A DNA stretch of 64,000 bases from Agrobacterium tumefaciens str. B6 (GCF_001541315.1 NZ_LMVK01000034.1:124001-188000); one strand, 5' to 3'; counted from the first letter of the stretch, positions 21,601 to 30,345 are shown. Notes: generated from the sequence alone by a model not told the origin. Numbers and translations are program-made.

Positions 21601-21786
21601 ATGGCTGGACGTCCGCCAGGCCCGGAGCGCGTGGCTTTTCCGCTGCGGATCGAACCCGCGATATTGAATCAAATCCGCCACACCGCGAGCGATGAACTGC
21701 GCAGCATCAATGCCCAGATCGAGATATTGCTGAAAGAAGCCTTACGGCATCGCGCCGCGATGGATACGAGCGCGCCAAGAGGCTGA
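21601..21786 (+). CDS. Small Arc-like ribbon-helix-helix protein
   Basis: 61 residues. The segment RVAFPLRIEPAILNQIRHTASDELRSINAQIEILLKEALR fits the Arc/MetJ fold: a beta strand with alternating residues (AFPLRI), then two helices, the second starting after the conserved SINAQIEILL. AGGG lies about 9 bp before the ATG. It could be an orphan regulator; no toxin partner is visible on either side. Converges on the diguanylate cyclase gene. Confidence 0.65.
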   Translation: MAGRPPGPERVAFPLRIEPAILNQIRHTASDELRSINAQIEILLKEALRHRAAMDTSAPRG

Positions 21787-21821
21787 ACCGCAAGCTGTCA
21801 GCCGCAGAAACGAGGATGCCC

Positions 21822-22961
21822 CTAGGCGGCCATCGCCTCGCGAACGCAATTGCGCCCTTCGGTCTTCGCGCGGTAAAGCGCACGATCCGCCATTTCGGCA
21901 AGCGTCTGGAGATCGCAGCGCATGTCGCCGGTGGCGGCAACGCCGATGCTGATCGTCACTCCGACACGCAGACCGCCGCAGTCGACCTCGCTGACCGCAA
22001 TCGCATCGCGAATACGTTCGCCGATCATGCAGGCCTTGTGAACGCCGGCGCCAGGCAGATAGATGATGAATTCCTCACCACCGTAACGCGCCAGCACATC
22101 CCCACCACGAATGCTACCGCCAATGCGCTTTGCCACTTCCTGCAGCACGCTATCGCCGACGGCGTGGCCGAAACGGTCGTTGATCGACTTGAAGTGATCG
22201 ATATCGAGCAACATGGCCGCGTCGGCGGGATGAGGCGTCGCGGGCATGGTCTGGAAGAAGAAGCGCCGGTTCTTAACGCCGGTCAGGGGGTCCGTATTGG
22301 CAAGAACCAGCAATTTCCGTTCCGACCGCTCGGCAACCAGCATCATCACGAACAGGGCGATCGCGAAGTTCAGCATGATGATGAAGAAAAACGCATTGAC
22401 CAGATTGGGGGTGGCATAGCCGGGAAAAAGCACGCTTTTCATCACCGCCAGCGAAATGAGACCGGAGACGCCAGTAATCGCACCCAGCGCCAGACGGGAA
22501 AGCAGCGGCTCCCTGCGCCATCCGGCAAAAAGCACCAACGCCCCGGCGATATAGGCCAGCGACGCGCAGCCATTGAAGAGCGCCGCGCGAAGCGCATTAT
22601 TGTCCGCCACCTGATGCGCGACGACCATCGTCAGCACGGCGATAAAACACAAAAAGGATAGGATTCGCCGGTCGACAGCGCGTCCGTCGCTCAACGTCTT
22701 CAAGCCGAGCCAGATCAGCGCATAACCCACAACACCAAAAACGACACTGCCCAGTTGCCATAAAGCCGGCGACAATATTCCCCATTCTCCGTAACCGGCA
22801 AGCGTGGAGCCAATCGCCATCGTCGCAAAACCCGCCGCGAGAGGAATGGGACCGCGCAAATCGCGATTGGTCATTTTCAGGTAGATAAAACTCAAAAGCC
22901 CAACGATGTAGGAACACTTTTGCATCAATATGACTGTCGTAAGGTCGAGCTCACCCAACAT
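21822..22961 (-). CDS. Membrane-bound diguanylate cyclase (GGDEF)
   Basis: 379 residues. Six or seven membrane segments fill residues ~1-200. The C-terminal GGDEF domain (from ANTDPLTGVKNRRFF) has the intact active site GGEEF and a feedback I-site RGGD five residues before it, so cyclic-di-GMP synthesis with product inhibition is expected. DIDHFKSINDRFGHAVGD and ISIGVA are also present. The 5' flank (22962-23105) is strikingly AT-rich. No linked effector gene. Confidence 0.93.
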   Translation of the reverse strand: MLGELDLTTVILMQKCSYIVGLLSFIYLKMTNRDLRGPIPLAAGFATMAIGSTLAGYGEWGILSPALWQLGSVVFGVVGYALIWLGLKTLSDGRAVDRRILSFLCFIAVLTMVVAHQVADNNALRAALFNGCASLAYIAGALVLFAGWRREPLLSRLALGAITGVSGLISLAVMKSVLFPGYATPNLVNAFFFIIMLNFAIALFVMMLVAERSERKLLVLANTDPLTGVKNRRFFFQTMPATPHPADAAMLLDIDHFKSINDRFGHAVGDSVLQEVAKRIGGSIRGGDVLARYGGEEFIIYLPGAGVHKACMIGERIRDAIAVSEVDCGGLRVGVTISIGVAATGDMRCDLQTLAEMADRALYRAKTEGRNCVREAMAA

Positions 22962-23105
22962 GATTTGTCCATATAAATTCGGAGGACTTAATTATAATAT
23001 TAAGTATAAAATTTTAATAAAAATAACATATAAATAATCCATAAATTATACTACTGTAAGTTAATATTCGCCTATTGAAATAAATCTCCAATCGCAGATA
23101 GAAAT
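22962..23105. promoter_or_regulatory. AT-rich promoter region of the diguanylate cyclase gene
   Basis: 144 bp, strongly A+T-rich in an otherwise GC-rich window, with runs such as attataatattaagtata and several TATAAT-like boxes. Such regions are targets of silencer proteins of the Ros/MucR type in rhizobia; binding here is an inference. Confidence 0.45.
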
Positions 23106-24554
23106 CTATTCGAACGCTCTAATAAACTGCATATCCTTTGTGAATTTTGCCATTTCCGCCTCTTTCGCCTGCGTATCGACAAGGCGCAGTAGATAGGACG
23201 GGTGCACGGTGACAAAAAGCGTCCGGCCCTCCTCCATTGGTAAAGGACGCCCCCGTATCTCCGTGACCTTTTCCTTGCCGCCGGTCAGCGCATAAAGCGC
23301 CGTTGCGCCCATGGCAACGATCAGTTTTGGCCGAACAAGCGCGATTTCCTGATTGAGCCACCAGCGGCATTGCTCCACTTCGCCCGCATTCGGACGCTGA
23401 TGAATGCGCCGTTTGCCGCGCGTTTCGTATTTGAAGTGCTTGACGGCATTGGTGACGTAAAGCTTTTTGCGTTCGATGCCGATTTGGGCGAGAGTCCGGT
23501 CAAAGAGCTGGCCGGCCGGGCCGACGAAAGGTTTGCCGGCGAGATCCTCGTGATCGCCCGGCTGCTCGCCCACGATCATGATGTTCGCATCTTCCGGGCC
23601 AGAGCCGAAAACCGTCTGCGTGGCGTTGCAATGCAGGGGGCAGCGGGTGCAATGGCCCGCCTCCCGCGCCAGCGACGCGAGCGTACCATCCGGCGCCGGT
23701 TGCGGCGTCTCCCGTGCAGCGGCCGCAGCCTGCAGGCGGTGGTGAAACGGCTGCGGCTGGCTTGCCGCTTTGGCGGCCATCTCCAGCACCCGCGCCTCTG
23801 CTCCGAGAACCAGACCGGGAATAAGATCGGCTTCCGGCAGGTTCTTCCAGTATTTCTTTGGCATCTCCGCCGTCATGGCTTTGATCTTCAGGCGGGCCGG
23901 ATTGAATATATTGGCATAATAGGTCCGCCAGAGTTCATCCGTCTCGTCCGTCAGATCAGGCTTTTCCGCCGCTTCCCGCGATGTCTCCAGCGCGTTTCCG
24001 TCCCACCGTGCAGAGCCCTTCGGCGTGGCGATCAGCCAGTCCATGTCGGTAAACCGCCGCTGGAAAAACGCGGCCGTGCGCTCGACGATGAAATGGTCAG
24101 GCTCAAACCAGGCAATAAACCGCCGCCGCCCGCCCTGCCCCTGAGGCAAGGGCACTTCCTTGAAACGGACAAAAGCAGTCATCTTGTGACAATCGCGTCT
24201 GACGGATTTCTCAAGCAGCCGGACCTCTGAAACATCCGGATCGGACTTGAACTGCAACAGTGCGCGACCCTCCCTCAGCCGCCACAACAGCCGGTAAAGC
24301 AGTGCAAAACGGCCTGCATCGCCATGACAGATGACGGCCTGCGCCAGCGCCACGAACGAAGCTGGAACAGAAACCTGCCCGGACCCAGAACCGGCCGCCG
24401 GCAAGGGCTCGCCGGCAAAATCCAACAGCCCTGCCCCGTCATCCCGCAACCGCCAGTCAATCATCTCGGGTCGAATATCGGCGGCAAGCGCCGCGCGGGC
24501 GGCATCGCGCCACTCGCCGAAATCACCCCGCCCTTCCAGAACCGGGCCGTACAT
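23106..24554 (-). CDS. udgX: UdgX-type uracil-DNA glycosylase fused to a radical-SAM-linked DUF4130 domain
   Basis: 482 residues. The N-terminal ~260 residues correspond to the radical-SAM-linked domain found only beside this family (DUF4130: LQFKSDPDVSEVRLLEKSVRRDCHKM, FVRFKEV, WFEPDHFIVERTAAFFQRRF). The C-terminal ~200 residues are a family-4-like uracil-DNA glycosylase with CTRCPLHC (Fe-S ligands), motif GEQPGDHEDLAGKPFVGPAG and the UdgX hallmark loop KRRIHQRPN, whose His (about residue 385) forms a covalent bond with the uracil-excised site in characterised UdgX. The ATG at 24554 overlaps the stop of the radical SAM gene as ATGA, so the two are translationally coupled. Confidence 0.92.
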   Translation of the reverse strand: MYGPVLEGRGDFGEWRDAARAALAADIRPEMIDWRLRDDGAGLLDFAGEPLPAAGSGSGQVSVPASFVALAQAVICHGDAGRFALLYRLLWRLREGRALLQFKSDPDVSEVRLLEKSVRRDCHKMTAFVRFKEVPLPQGQGGRRRFIAWFEPDHFIVERTAAFFQRRFTDMDWLIATPKGSARWDGNALETSREAAEKPDLTDETDELWRTYYANIFNPARLKIKAMTAEMPKKYWKNLPEADLIPGLVLGAEARVLEMAAKAASQPQPFHHRLQAAAAARETPQPAPDGTLASLAREAGHCTRCPLHCNATQTVFGSGPEDANIMIVGEQPGDHEDLAGKPFVGPAGQLFDRTLAQIGIERKKLYVTNAVKHFKYETRGKRRIHQRPNAGEVEQCRWWLNQEIALVRPKLIVAMGATALYALTGGKEKVTEIRGRPLPMEEGRTLFVTVHPSYLLRLVDTQAKEAEMAKFTKDMQFIRAFE

Positions 24555-25810
24555 CACAGGAGCGACAATTGCTCGGGCTGCGGCGCAAACATCGCCCGCA
24601 AATCCGGCCGCTCGGTCACCTTGCCCGGCGGCCACCCCTCTGCGACGATGAAGGCCTTCCCCTTTTTCCGGGAAACCCCAAAGCGGGCGATACCCCCCAG
24701 CCGCAACCGCCGGAACCGTCGCGACGACAGAATGGATGCGACCGTTCTCGTCCCGAAACCGGGCACGCGCCGCCGCGTTTCCCGCTCCGCCACGTTGACG
24801 TCCACAGGGAACCGCGCGCGATGCTTCAGCGCCCAGGCGAGCTTCGGGTCGATATCGAGATCGAGCATGCCATCGCCCCCGATCGCGGTTATCTCACCGA
24901 TGTCGAAGCCATAAAAGCGATACAGCCAGTCGGCCTGATAAAGCCGGTGTTCACGCATGAGCGGCGGCTTGATGAGCGGCAGGTTCTTCGACGAATCCGG
25001 AATGGGGCTGAAGGCCGAATAATAAACGCGCCGCAAACCGTAGCTGCCATAAAGCCGGGCGCTGGTGGAGAGAATGGTGCTATCGTCTGCGCCATCGGCC
25101 CCCACGATCATCTGCGTGCTCTGACCGGCCGGCGCAAAGCGCCTGGTCTTGCGTGTCCGGACGGTCGGCTCCCCCGCCTCCTCGATCTTCAAACGGATAT
25201 CGGCCATGGAGCGGCGAATATTGGCGGGCTGCTTTTCCGGCGCGAAACGGCCAATGCCGCTATCGGTCGGCAATTCGATATTGATCGAAAGACGATCCGC
25301 ATAAAGCCCCGCCTCCTCGATCAGCCTGGGCGACGCTTCGGGAATGGATTTCAGGTGGATATAGCCGCGAAAACCATGGGTAACGCGCAGTTCACGCGCC
25401 ACGCGCACCATCTCTTCCATCGTGTGATCGGAGGAGCGGATGATGCCGGAGGACAGGAACAGCCCCTCGATATAGTTGCGCCGATAAAACTCCAGCGTCA
25501 GCCAAACCACTTCTTCTGGCGTAAACCGCGCTCGCTCGACATTGCTGGAAGAGCGGTTAATGCAATAGGCGCAATCATAGATGCAGAAATTGGTCAGCAG
25601 AATTTTCAGGAGCGAAATGCAGCGCCCGTCCGGCGCATAGGCATGGCAGATGCCCGACCCTTCCGTGGAGCCCAGACCGCCTGACGCTGCGGAGTTGCGT
25701 TTTGTCGTGCCGCTCGATGCGCAGGAGGCATCATATTTCGCCGCGTCGGAGAGAATGGCCAGCCGTTGCCTGATCGACTTCTTCATAGCTATGTTCACTA
25801 TATGTTCCAT
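24554..25810 (-). CDS. Putative DNA modification/repair radical SAM protein (UdgX partner)
   Basis: 418 residues. A canonical radical SAM cluster motif CxxxCxxC is present (CIYDCAYC, residues 76-83), preceded by a conserved extra-cysteine N-terminus (CASSGT, GICHAYAPDGRCISLLKIL). The C-terminal part contains a helix-hairpin-helix-like segment (RRRVPGFGTRTVASILSSRRFRRLRL) suited to DNA binding. The family is defined by its constant pairing with UdgX-like glycosylases; its reaction is not known. M9 at 25786 is an alternative start. First gene of a two-gene operon. Confidence 0.9.
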   Translation of the reverse strand: MEHIVNIAMKKSIRQRLAILSDAAKYDASCASSGTTKRNSAASGGLGSTEGSGICHAYAPDGRCISLLKILLTNFCIYDCAYCINRSSSNVERARFTPEEVVWLTLEFYRRNYIEGLFLSSGIIRSSDHTMEEMVRVARELRVTHGFRGYIHLKSIPEASPRLIEEAGLYADRLSINIELPTDSGIGRFAPEKQPANIRRSMADIRLKIEEAGEPTVRTRKTRRFAPAGQSTQMIVGADGADDSTILSTSARLYGSYGLRRVYYSAFSPIPDSSKNLPLIKPPLMREHRLYQADWLYRFYGFDIGEITAIGGDGMLDLDIDPKLAWALKHRARFPVDVNVAERETRRRVPGFGTRTVASILSSRRFRRLRLGGIARFGVSRKKGKAFIVAEGWPPGKVTERPDLRAMFAPQPEQLSLL

Positions 25811-25930
25811 TGAAGAATGTCAATAATGGCAGTCAAGCCTTTGATTGAATGAGGAAATACTCACACCTCAAATTTGCTGGCATTTCGCTGTCGTCTTCTG
25901 ATATAGTCGGCTCAGTTATGATTTTGGCAT

Positions 25931-25966
25931 GGTTCCGGAGTTCCTCTCCGGAACCTGTTTCTTTTT
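25931..25966 (+). terminator. Terminator-like hairpin in the greA leader
   Basis: Perfect 10-bp stem GGTTCCGGAG (25931-25940) / CTCCGGAACC (25946-25955), loop TTCCT, then TGTTTCTTTTT. It lies 42 bp upstream of greA on the sense strand and would stop most transcripts before greA. Confidence 0.7.
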
Positions 25967-26007
25967 GTGTCTGCAAGTAAAGCGACCGGAATGCGAAGGA
26001 TAAAAAA

Positions 26008-26484
26008 ATGGTAGAAAAAGTACCGATGACTCAGGGTGGATTCGTAAAGCTGCAGGAGGAGCTGCGCTTTCGCCAGCAGGAGGAGCGTCCCCGTATCATC
26101 GAGGCAATTGCGGAAGCGCGCGCCCATGGCGACCTTTCGGAAAACGCCGAGTACCATGCTGCCAAGGAAGCCCAGAGCCACAATGAAGGCCGCATCACCG
26201 AACTCGAAGACCTGACCGCACGCGCGGAAGTCATCGACCTGTCCAAAATGTCCGGTTCCAAGATCAAGTTCGGCGCCACCGTCAAGCTGATCGACGAAGA
26301 TAGCGACGAGGAACGAACCTACCAGATCGTCGGCGACCAGGAAGCCGATGTGAAGGCTGGCCGCATCTCCATCTCCTCGCCGATTGCCCGCGCCCTGATC
26401 GGCAAGGAAGTCGGCGACAGCATCGAAGTCAACGCGCCCGGCGGCGCCAAGGGCTACGAGATTCTCGCGGTACAGTGGGGCTGA
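26008..26484 (+). CDS. greA: Transcription elongation factor GreA
   Basis: 158 residues, full length. Rescues backtracked RNA polymerase by stimulating transcript cleavage. The N-terminal coiled coil has the acidic tip [15 protein letters not shown] with the catalytic acidic pair; the C-terminal FKBP-like domain ends [15 protein letters not shown] lies 7 bp before the ATG. A hairpin with a T-run upstream suggests control by attenuation or a leader-derived short RNA, as in E. coli greA. Confidence 0.97.
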   Translation: MVEKVPMTQGGFVKLQEELRFRQQEERPRIIEAIAEARAHGDLSENAEYHAAKEAQSHNEGRITELEDLTARAEVIDLSKMSGSKIKFGATVKLIDEDSDEERTYQIVGDQEADVKAGRISISSPIARALIGKEVGDSIEVNAPGGAKGYEILAVQWG

Positions 26485-26498
26485 TTGCCCCGACGTGC

Positions 26499-26528
26499 AA
26501 TGCGCCCCACGCGGGCGCATTGTTTTTT
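26499..26528 (+). terminator. greA terminator
   Basis: Stem AATGCGCCC / GGGCGCATT with a five-base loop, followed by GTTTTTT. Confidence 0.9.
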
Positions 26529-26572
26529 GACGTATTGAATCTCCAAACCAGCCGCAGAGACGGAAGCCCATC

Positions 26573-27688
26573 TTGTCCCACGTCAGTCTGAAAGATGTGC
26601 AGGTGCTTGCGCCGAACTTCAAGCGCAGGCTCTCCGGCGTCACCTCCACCATCGTCCAGCTGATACCGGTGCAGAACCGGCTGAGACAGAAGGTGGCCAC
26701 CATCGGCCCCGGCCTGCCACCGCATCTGCCGCATGTGCGCTTCCGCGATCTGTGGCGGCTCTGGCAGAATGGCCCTGTCGGCAGCCCGCGCATCTGGCAT
26801 GCCCGCCGCAATCTCGAAATGTTGCCGGGTCTTCTGATGCGTGATGTGCTGCGCATGAAGGTGAAGCTGCTCTTTACCTCCGCGGCACAGAGGCGGCATT
26901 CCGCCTATACCCGTTTTCTGATTTCGAAGATGGATGCCGTGGTTGCGACCAACGCCCGCTCCGGCTCGTTCCTGGAAGTGCCCCATCGCGTCGTCATGCA
27001 TGGCGTCGATACCGACCTTTTCCACCCGGCCACCGGTCCGGAAGATACGATCGCGGCAACCGGCCTGCCGGGCCAATATCTGATCGGCTGTTTCGGACGC
27101 GTGCGCCACCAGAAGGGCACCGATCTATTCGTGCGCGCCATGATCGAACTTCTGCCCAACCATCCGCAATGGACAGCCGTAGTGTCCGGCCGCGTCACGG
27201 CGGAACACAAGGCCTTCGGTGATGCGCTCAAGGCCGATGTCGCCGCAGCCGGCCTTGCCGACCGCATCGTATTTCAGGGCGAAGTTGACGACATCAAGCC
27301 CTGGTACCGGCGGCTGACGCTCTATGTCGCCCCATCCCGCAATGAAGGTTTCGGCCTGACACCGCTCGAAGCCATGGCCTCCGAGACGGCCGTTGTCGCC
27401 AGTAATGCCGGCGCTTACGAGGAAATGATCTCCACGGGCGAGACCGGGGCGGTTGTCGATGCGGGTGACTATGCCTCGCTGAGAGACGCGATAAAGACCT
27501 ATCTCGCCGATCCTGCTCTGGCCAAAGCCCACGCAAGCGCTGGACTTGCGCATGTGCGCAGCACTTTTCCGCTGGAAAAAGAAGCGACAAGTCTCGGCGA
27601 AGTCTATGAGGCGTTGCGGCGGGGGGAATGCCCCCCGAAGCCGACAAAAAGCCGGCCGATCAGATTTCCACCAGACCGACGCGCTTGA
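26573..27688 (+). CDS. lpcC: LpcC-like glycosyltransferase family 4 (LPS core)
   Basis: 371 residues. GT-B fold, family GT4. The N-terminus (DVQVLAPNFKRRLSGVTSTIVQLIPVQ) and VWHARRN-like segment (RIWHARRNLEMLPGLLMRD) match rhizobial LpcC, the mannosyltransferase acting early in LPS core assembly. The nucleotide-sugar site is visible (FGRVRHQKGTDLFVRAM; PSRNEGFGLTPLEAMASETAVVASNAGAYEEM, with the E-x7-E motif). TTG start at 26573; no in-frame ATG gives a better N-terminus. The last ~20 residues are Pro/Arg-rich, are encoded across a perfect hairpin (27620-27637) and overlap the convergent lrp gene by 29 bp, so the tail may be a recent extension. Confidence 0.85.
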   Translation: MSHVSLKDVQVLAPNFKRRLSGVTSTIVQLIPVQNRLRQKVATIGPGLPPHLPHVRFRDLWRLWQNGPVGSPRIWHARRNLEMLPGLLMRDVLRMKVKLLFTSAAQRRHSAYTRFLISKMDAVVATNARSGSFLEVPHRVVMHGVDTDLFHPATGPEDTIAATGLPGQYLIGCFGRVRHQKGTDLFVRAMIELLPNHPQWTAVVSGRVTAEHKAFGDALKADVAAAGLADRIVFQGEVDDIKPWYRRLTLYVAPSRNEGFGLTPLEAMASETAVVASNAGAYEEMISTGETGAVVDAGDYASLRDAIKTYLADPALAKAHASAGLAHVRSTFPLEKEATSLGEVYEALRRGECPPKPTKSRPIRFPPDRRA

Positions 27689-28127
27689 CCTGACGGATGG
27701 TGAGCATGGTGCGCACCGTATCGACATTTTCGTCCGCCGTCAGAACCTCGATGACGAAATCCTGAAATTCCGTCAGGTTCTTGGCGACGCAATGCAGCAG
27801 GAAGTCGCTTTCGCCCGACACCATCCAGGCCTGCCGCACCAGCGACCAGCCGGCGGTTGCCGCCGCAAAAGCCTTCAGATTGCTGTCCGACTGGCGTTTG
27901 AGACCGATCATGCAGAAGGCGACGAGGTCGAAACCGAGCTTCGGGGCGTTCAACATGGCGTGATAACCCTCGATCACGCCCGCCTCCTCCAGCTTGCGGA
28001 CCCGCCTGAGGCATGGCGGCGCGGAAATACCGACCCTTTCGGCCAGTTCCACATTGGTCATGCGCCCGTCGCGCTGCAATTCGCGCAGGATTTTGAGATC
28101 GATGGCATCGAGTTCGACGCTGGTCAC
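27660..28127 (-). CDS. lrp: Lrp/AsnC family transcriptional regulator
   Basis: 155 residues. N-terminal helix-turn-helix (LDAIDLKILRELQRDGRMTNVELAERVGISAPPCLRRVRKLEEAGVI, residues ~4-52), then an effector-binding RAM domain (MIGLKRQSDSNLKAF, VSGESDFLLHC). The GTG start at 28127 is supported by GAGG about 10 bp upstream and by the standard N-terminal length; an upstream ATG extension would add 41 residues unlike the family. Divergent from trxB with a 254-bp gap, a conserved rhizobial arrangement. Confidence 0.9.
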   Translation of the reverse strand: MTSVELDAIDLKILRELQRDGRMTNVELAERVGISAPPCLRRVRKLEEAGVIEGYHAMLNAPKLGFDLVAFCMIGLKRQSDSNLKAFAAATAGWSLVRQAWMVSGESDFLLHCVAKNLTEFQDFVIEVLTADENVDTVRTMLTIRQVKRVGLVEI

Positions 28128-28381
28128 GGAGCAGTACCTCGTTAAGCTGGAGAACTTCCTTGTACTATTCGGCGCGGGATTCGCAACATTATGCCGCCGC
28201 CCGGTCACAAAATTGCGCGCGCATCCACAACTGCCTTGTTGGTAACGCAAGGCTGCCCTTGAATAAAGACACTAGACAACCTTAAATACCGGGCAATGAA
28301 GGGGTTGTGGCCTGTCCGCCGTGTTGCGGCTGGAAGGTCTTGCTGCTGAAAGGCCCCGCTACCGTAAAAAGGAATGTTTCC

Positions 28382-29356
28382 ATGTCTGCCCGCCATACCA
28401 AGGTATTGATCATTGGCTCTGGTCCCGCCGGTTATACCGCGGCGATCTACGCGGCCCGCGCAATGCTGAAACCCGTGCTGATTGCCGGCATGGAACAGGG
28501 TGGCCAGCTGATGATCACCACCGATGTCGAGAACTATCCGGGCTTTGCCGATCCGATCCAGGGCCCTTGGCTGATGGATCAGATGCTGAAGCAGGCGACC
28601 CATGTGGGTGCGGAAATCGTCAGTGACCTCGTCACCGAAGTTGAAACCAATGTACGGCCTTTCGTGGTCAAGACCGATTCCGGTCAGGTCTGGACCGCCG
28701 ACACGCTGATCATCGCAACCGGCGCCAAGGCCAAGTGGCTGGGTATCGAGAGCGAACAGCATTTCCAGGGCTTCGGCGTTTCCGCCTGCGCCACCTGCGA
28801 CGGCTTCTTCTATCGCAACAAGGATGTGATCGTGGTCGGCGGCGGTAACTCCGCCGTGGAGGAAGCGCTCTATCTCGCCCATATCGCTAAATCTGTGACC
28901 GTCGTGCACCGCCGCGACAGCTTCCGCTCGGAAAAAATCCTTCAGGAACGGCTGTTCGCGAAGGAAAACGTCAAGATCCTGTGGAACACGGAAATCGCCG
29001 AAATCACCGGCGCTCCCGCCAAGCCGCCAATGCCGCCCTCCGTCTCGGGCGTGAGGTTGCGTGACACCAAGACCGGCGCGATCAGCGACACGCCGATCGA
29101 CGGCGTCTTCGTCGCCATCGGCCACGCGCCGGCGGTTGAACTGTTCAAGGGCAAGGTGAAGCTCAAGGACAACGGCTATATGTGGACCGCACCCGATTCC
29201 ACCGCAACCGATGTTGAGGGCATTTTCGCTGCCGGCGACGTCACCGACGACATCTACCGTCAGGCAATCACCGCCGCCGGCATGGGCTGCATGGCCGCCC
29301 TCGAAGCAGAACGGTACCTCACCGCGCAACAACCGCTCGCGGTAGCAGCGGAATAA
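28382..29356 (+). CDS. trxB: Thioredoxin-disulfide reductase
   Basis: 324 residues. FAD- and NADPH-dependent reduction of thioredoxin. FAD-binding GSGPAGYTAAIYAARA at the N-terminus, the redox-active pair CATC (C136, C139), the NADPH-binding GGGNSAVEEALYLA and the C-terminal FAD motif GIFAAGDVTDDIYRQAITAAGMG. AAGGAA precedes the ATG at 28382. The downstream lsrB starts 18 bp after the stop and is probably co-transcribed. Confidence 0.97.
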   Translation: MSARHTKVLIIGSGPAGYTAAIYAARAMLKPVLIAGMEQGGQLMITTDVENYPGFADPIQGPWLMDQMLKQATHVGAEIVSDLVTEVETNVRPFVVKTDSGQVWTADTLIIATGAKAKWLGIESEQHFQGFGVSACATCDGFFYRNKDVIVVGGGNSAVEEALYLAHIAKSVTVVHRRDSFRSEKILQERLFAKENVKILWNTEIAEITGAPAKPPMPPSVSGVRLRDTKTGAISDTPIDGVFVAIGHAPAVELFKGKVKLKDNGYMWTAPDSTATDVEGIFAAGDVTDDIYRQAITAAGMGCMAALEAERYLTAQQPLAVAAE

Positions 29357-29374
29357 CCGAAAGGCAGGATAGGC

Positions 29375-30277
29375 ATGGCAATGCCATTGGACTGGGATAA
29401 ACTGCGCATTTTTCATGCCGCAGCCGAAGCGGGGTCTTTCACCCATGCTGCCGACAAGCTGCATTTGTCCCAGTCGGCCATCAGCCGTCAGGTCAGCGCG
29501 CTGGAACAGGATGTCGGCGTCAAGCTGTTCCATCGCCACGCCCGAGGCCTGATCCTCACCGAACAGGGCGAGCTGCTTTATCGCACCGCCCATGACGTGC
29601 TGCTGAAGCTCGAAACCGTCAAGATGCAACTGACGGAGACGACGGAGAAGCCGAGCGGCAAGCTGCGCGTGACGACGACCGTCGGTCTCGGCCAGGGCTG
29701 GCTGACGGACAAGGTGCAGGAGTTCCTGCAGCTCTACCCGGAAATGTCGATCCAGCTCATCCTCGACAATGAGGAGCTGGACGTGAACATGCGCCACGCC
29801 GATTGCGCCATCCGCCTGCGCCAGCCGCAGCAGTCGGACCTCATCCAGCGCAAGCTGTTCACGGTGCATATGCACGTCTATGCCGCGCCGTCCTACATCA
29901 ACCGTCACGGAGAGCCGCAGTCGATCGAGGATCTCGACAACCACCGCATCATCTCTTTCGGCGAGCCGGCGCCCAACTATCTCCTTGATGTCAACTGGCT
30001 GGAAAATGCCGGACGGTCTTCCGACAATACGCGCACGCCGCATCTGCAGATCAACAGCCAGACATCGATCAAGCGCGCCTGCCTGTTGGGAATCGGCATC
30101 GCCTGTTTGCCTGACTATATCGTCGGGCGCGATCCCGGCCTCATCCAGCTGTCGCTCGCCGCAGATATTCCGTCATTCGATACCTACTTCTGTTATCCCG
30201 ACGAGATGAAAAACGCTGCAAAGCTGAAAGCCTTCCGCGACTTCATCGTCGCCAAGGCGCGGAACTGGAACTTCTGA
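29375..30277 (+). CDS. lsrB: LysR-type regulator LsrB/VtlR
   Basis: 300 residues. N-terminal winged helix (LRIFHAAAEAGSFTHAADKLHLSQSAISRQVSALEQDVG). The effector domain contains four cysteines (C144, C236, C244, C273). In Sinorhizobium LsrB senses oxidants through cysteines, and its orthologues (VtlR) in Brucella and Agrobacterium activate an AbcR small RNA and small-protein genes. Position between trxB and the sRNA pair is the conserved one. AGGATAGGC lies just before the ATG. The identification rests on context and overall match. Confidence 0.87.
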   Translation: MAMPLDWDKLRIFHAAAEAGSFTHAADKLHLSQSAISRQVSALEQDVGVKLFHRHARGLILTEQGELLYRTAHDVLLKLETVKMQLTETTEKPSGKLRVTTTVGLGQGWLTDKVQEFLQLYPEMSIQLILDNEELDVNMRHADCAIRLRQPQQSDLIQRKLFTVHMHVYAAPSYINRHGEPQSIEDLDNHRIISFGEPAPNYLLDVNWLENAGRSSDNTRTPHLQINSQTSIKRACLLGIGIACLPDYIVGRDPGLIQLSLAADIPSFDTYFCYPDEMKNAAKLKAFRDFIVAKARNWNF

Positions 30278-30321
30278 CGTTAAAATAGACGGTGCTTGGC
30301 TATCGCGCTTTAATTTCAACA

Positions 30322-30345
30322 GCTTACGCAAAGCGTTGCGTGAGC
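30322..30345 (+). terminator. Hairpin after lsrB
   Basis: Stem GCTTACGCAA / TTGCGTGAGC (one G-T pair), loop AGCG, about 45 bp downstream of the stop. No T-run follows, so termination would be weak or assisted. Confidence 0.45.
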
